Assembly (NCBI GenBank): GCA_902497025.1
Contig: CABVDJ010000027.1
Coordinates: 1 to 31,844 of the forward strand
Length of the DNA stretch: 31,844 nucleotides
Direction: 5' to 3'
Source of the DNA: an uncultured Collinsella sp.
GTDB taxonomy: Bacteria > Actinomycetota > Coriobacteriia > Coriobacteriales > Coriobacteriaceae
A program made the translations under genes and the position numbers. The notes below the pieces were generated by a model that did not search any database, was not told the DNA's origin, and saw nothing but the letters and a program-made list of their open reading frames with translations. This document shows positions 31,013 to 31,844 of the stretch, piece after piece; position 1 is the stretch's first letter, and each line of letters starts with the position of its first letter.

Positions 31013-31711
31013 CTACAGGTCGCGTACTCGATAAACCTTGGTGCTGACGGTGCAGCTGATTGCACATAGCGCGAGGGCCAGCACGGCAATTCCTGTGCAC
31101 AGACAGCCCAGAACGGCAGGATCGGGATTCGCTCCGGCAATCGACATGAGCCAGTTGCTAATGGGGTTGGAGGAGCTCAGCGCTGCCATGGCAAGGCATC
31201 CGAGTAGGGCAAACAGGCCAACGGATAGGCGCAGCGCCTCCATGTGTCCAAATCGAAAGAACAGCGGCTGTGCCAAAAACACCATCATGAGGGAGATGAG
31301 CATCGATGCGGCGGAGGCTATTGTGATCTCAAAGACGGTCTGTCCCGTCGAGGGAATGCCCGTGTGATCGAAGAACGGAAGGGCGATGATGTTCAAAAGC
31401 ACGGCGGCGCATGCCATGACGGCCGAGAAAGCAATAATGCACAGGTAGCGTGCGCAGATGATGTCTTTGCGCGAGAACGGCAGCGTTGCCCGATAGCGCT
31501 CCCAACCGTTTTGGTTATCGTAGCCAGCCAGTGAGTTCATGATTATGATGGGCGACATGGCACTGACGGCGCAGGCACCGGCGCTCATACCGGAATCGCC
31601 ATCCGACGCGTTGGCGAGCGTCAACACGACGAAGATGAACAGGCCGACGCCCGCGATGCTCGGGATGAGCGTGCGAACGATGGCGAGCTCGGACATAAAG
31701 GCGCGTTTCAT
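31013..31711 (-). CDS. ABC-2-type transporter permease
   Basis: The protein has 232 residues with about six transmembrane helices, for example PSIAGVGLFIFVVLTLANAS and AFSAVMACAAVLLNIIALPF. A cytoplasmic stretch (DNQNGWERYRATLPFSRKDI) is the usual ABC-2 permease signature, between the second and third helices. The ATG overlaps the stop of the upstream ABC ATPase gene by four bases (ATGA). Such pairs export peptides, antibiotics or lipids, and the substrate cannot be read from the sequence. The gene is convergent with the ClC gene; the 91 bp between them hold no gene, only a run of eight G at 30971-30978 and a GGGCG/CGCCC stem. Confidence 0.85.
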   Translation of the reverse strand: MKRAFMSELAIVRTLIPSIAGVGLFIFVVLTLANASDGDSGMSAGACAVSAMSPIIIMNSLAGYDNQNGWERYRATLPFSRKDIICARYLCIIAFSAVMACAAVLLNIIALPFFDHTGIPSTGQTVFEITIASAASMLISLMMVFLAQPLFFRFGHMEALRLSVGLFALLGCLAMAALSSSNPISNWLMSIAGANPDPAVLGCLCTGIAVLALALCAISCTVSTKVYRVRDL

Positions 31712-31844
31712 TTTGAAGCCCCTTTCAGCGTGAGGCGAAGATAGTCGTCAATGGTTACCCGATCGCAGGGAATCTCGGGAAAGGCCTCGAGCGTTTCGCG
31801 ACGGTTGGGCACGAGCACGTCCACGCTGTAGGCGTGGCGGGCGG
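31708..31844 (-). CDS. ABC transporter ATP-binding protein, C-terminal end only
   Basis: The last 44 codons are visible (ARHAYSVDVLVPNRRETLEA, then PEIPCDRVTIDDYLRLTLKG, ending ASK); the gene continues beyond the right edge. The nucleotide-binding motifs are outside the window, so the call rests on its overlap (ATGA) with an ABC-2 permease gene and on the resemblance of the tail to BcrA-type ATPase C-termini. Confidence 0.65.
   Translation of the reverse strand, partial: ARHAYSVDVLVPNRRETLEAFPEIPCDRVTIDDYLRLTLKGASK

Overview
The window is high-GC, densely coded bacterial chromosome. Gene content and style point to an anaerobic gut actinobacterium of the Coriobacteriia, most likely Collinsella or a relative. 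Features behind this are a secreted protein with an LAXTG-type sorting motif, a CD1871A/4Fe-4S/TlpA redox cluster, an XRE-zinc-ribbon-TipAS regulator, a LuxR-type regulator, large hybrid histidine kinases with solute-binding sensor domains, and GGGAC-type intergenic palindromes. The taxonomic call is inference from recall, not a search. No rRNA, tRNA, CRISPR array, prophage or transposase was recognised.

Region 1 (1-7334, minus strand) reads as a signalling-to-surface block: OmpR-type response regulator, sensor kinase (4-bp overlap), LuxR-type regulator, then a very large secreted protein whose gene is open from 4283 to the left edge and is therefore incomplete here. Region 2 (7425-12490, plus strand) starts divergently from the response regulator and is a thiol/redox island. 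It holds a 48-codon CXXC membrane peptide starting at TTG, a membrane polyferredoxin, a TlpA-like lipoprotein, a terminator, a cysteine-rich Crp/Fnr regulator, a small rhodanese and a CoA-disulfide-reductase-like flavoprotein with its own rhodanese domain.

Region 3 (12863-17121) has a 1083-residue MacB/FtsX-type ABC transporter fusion and a tRNA-dihydrouridine synthase. Region 4 (17122-18373) is an AT-richer, repeat-filled interval around an 88-residue ribbon-helix-helix protein that has no visible toxin partner. It carries two near-identical 69-bp hairpin repeats, a 228-bp element with perfect 29-bp terminal inverted repeats (MITE-like), a 27-bp palindrome and several smaller hairpins. Region 5 (18374-21700) has a glutaredoxin, the XRE-Zn-TipAS regulator with a readable promoter and operator, TrmO with a probable leaderless promoter, and a PatB/MalY-type C-S lyase.

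Region 6 (21845-28298) holds two convergent sensory systems of related design. One is a solute-binding lipoprotein gene overlapping a hybrid kinase gene; the other is a single gene fusing two solute-binding domains to a hybrid kinase, followed by a Nim-like flavoprotein. A strong shared hairpin terminator lies between them, and no DNA-binding output partner is encoded nearby. Region 7 (28497-31844) has a small potassium channel, a LOG-family protein, a ClC-family channel lacking the usual gating glutamate, and an ABC-2 permease whose ATPase gene runs off the right edge.
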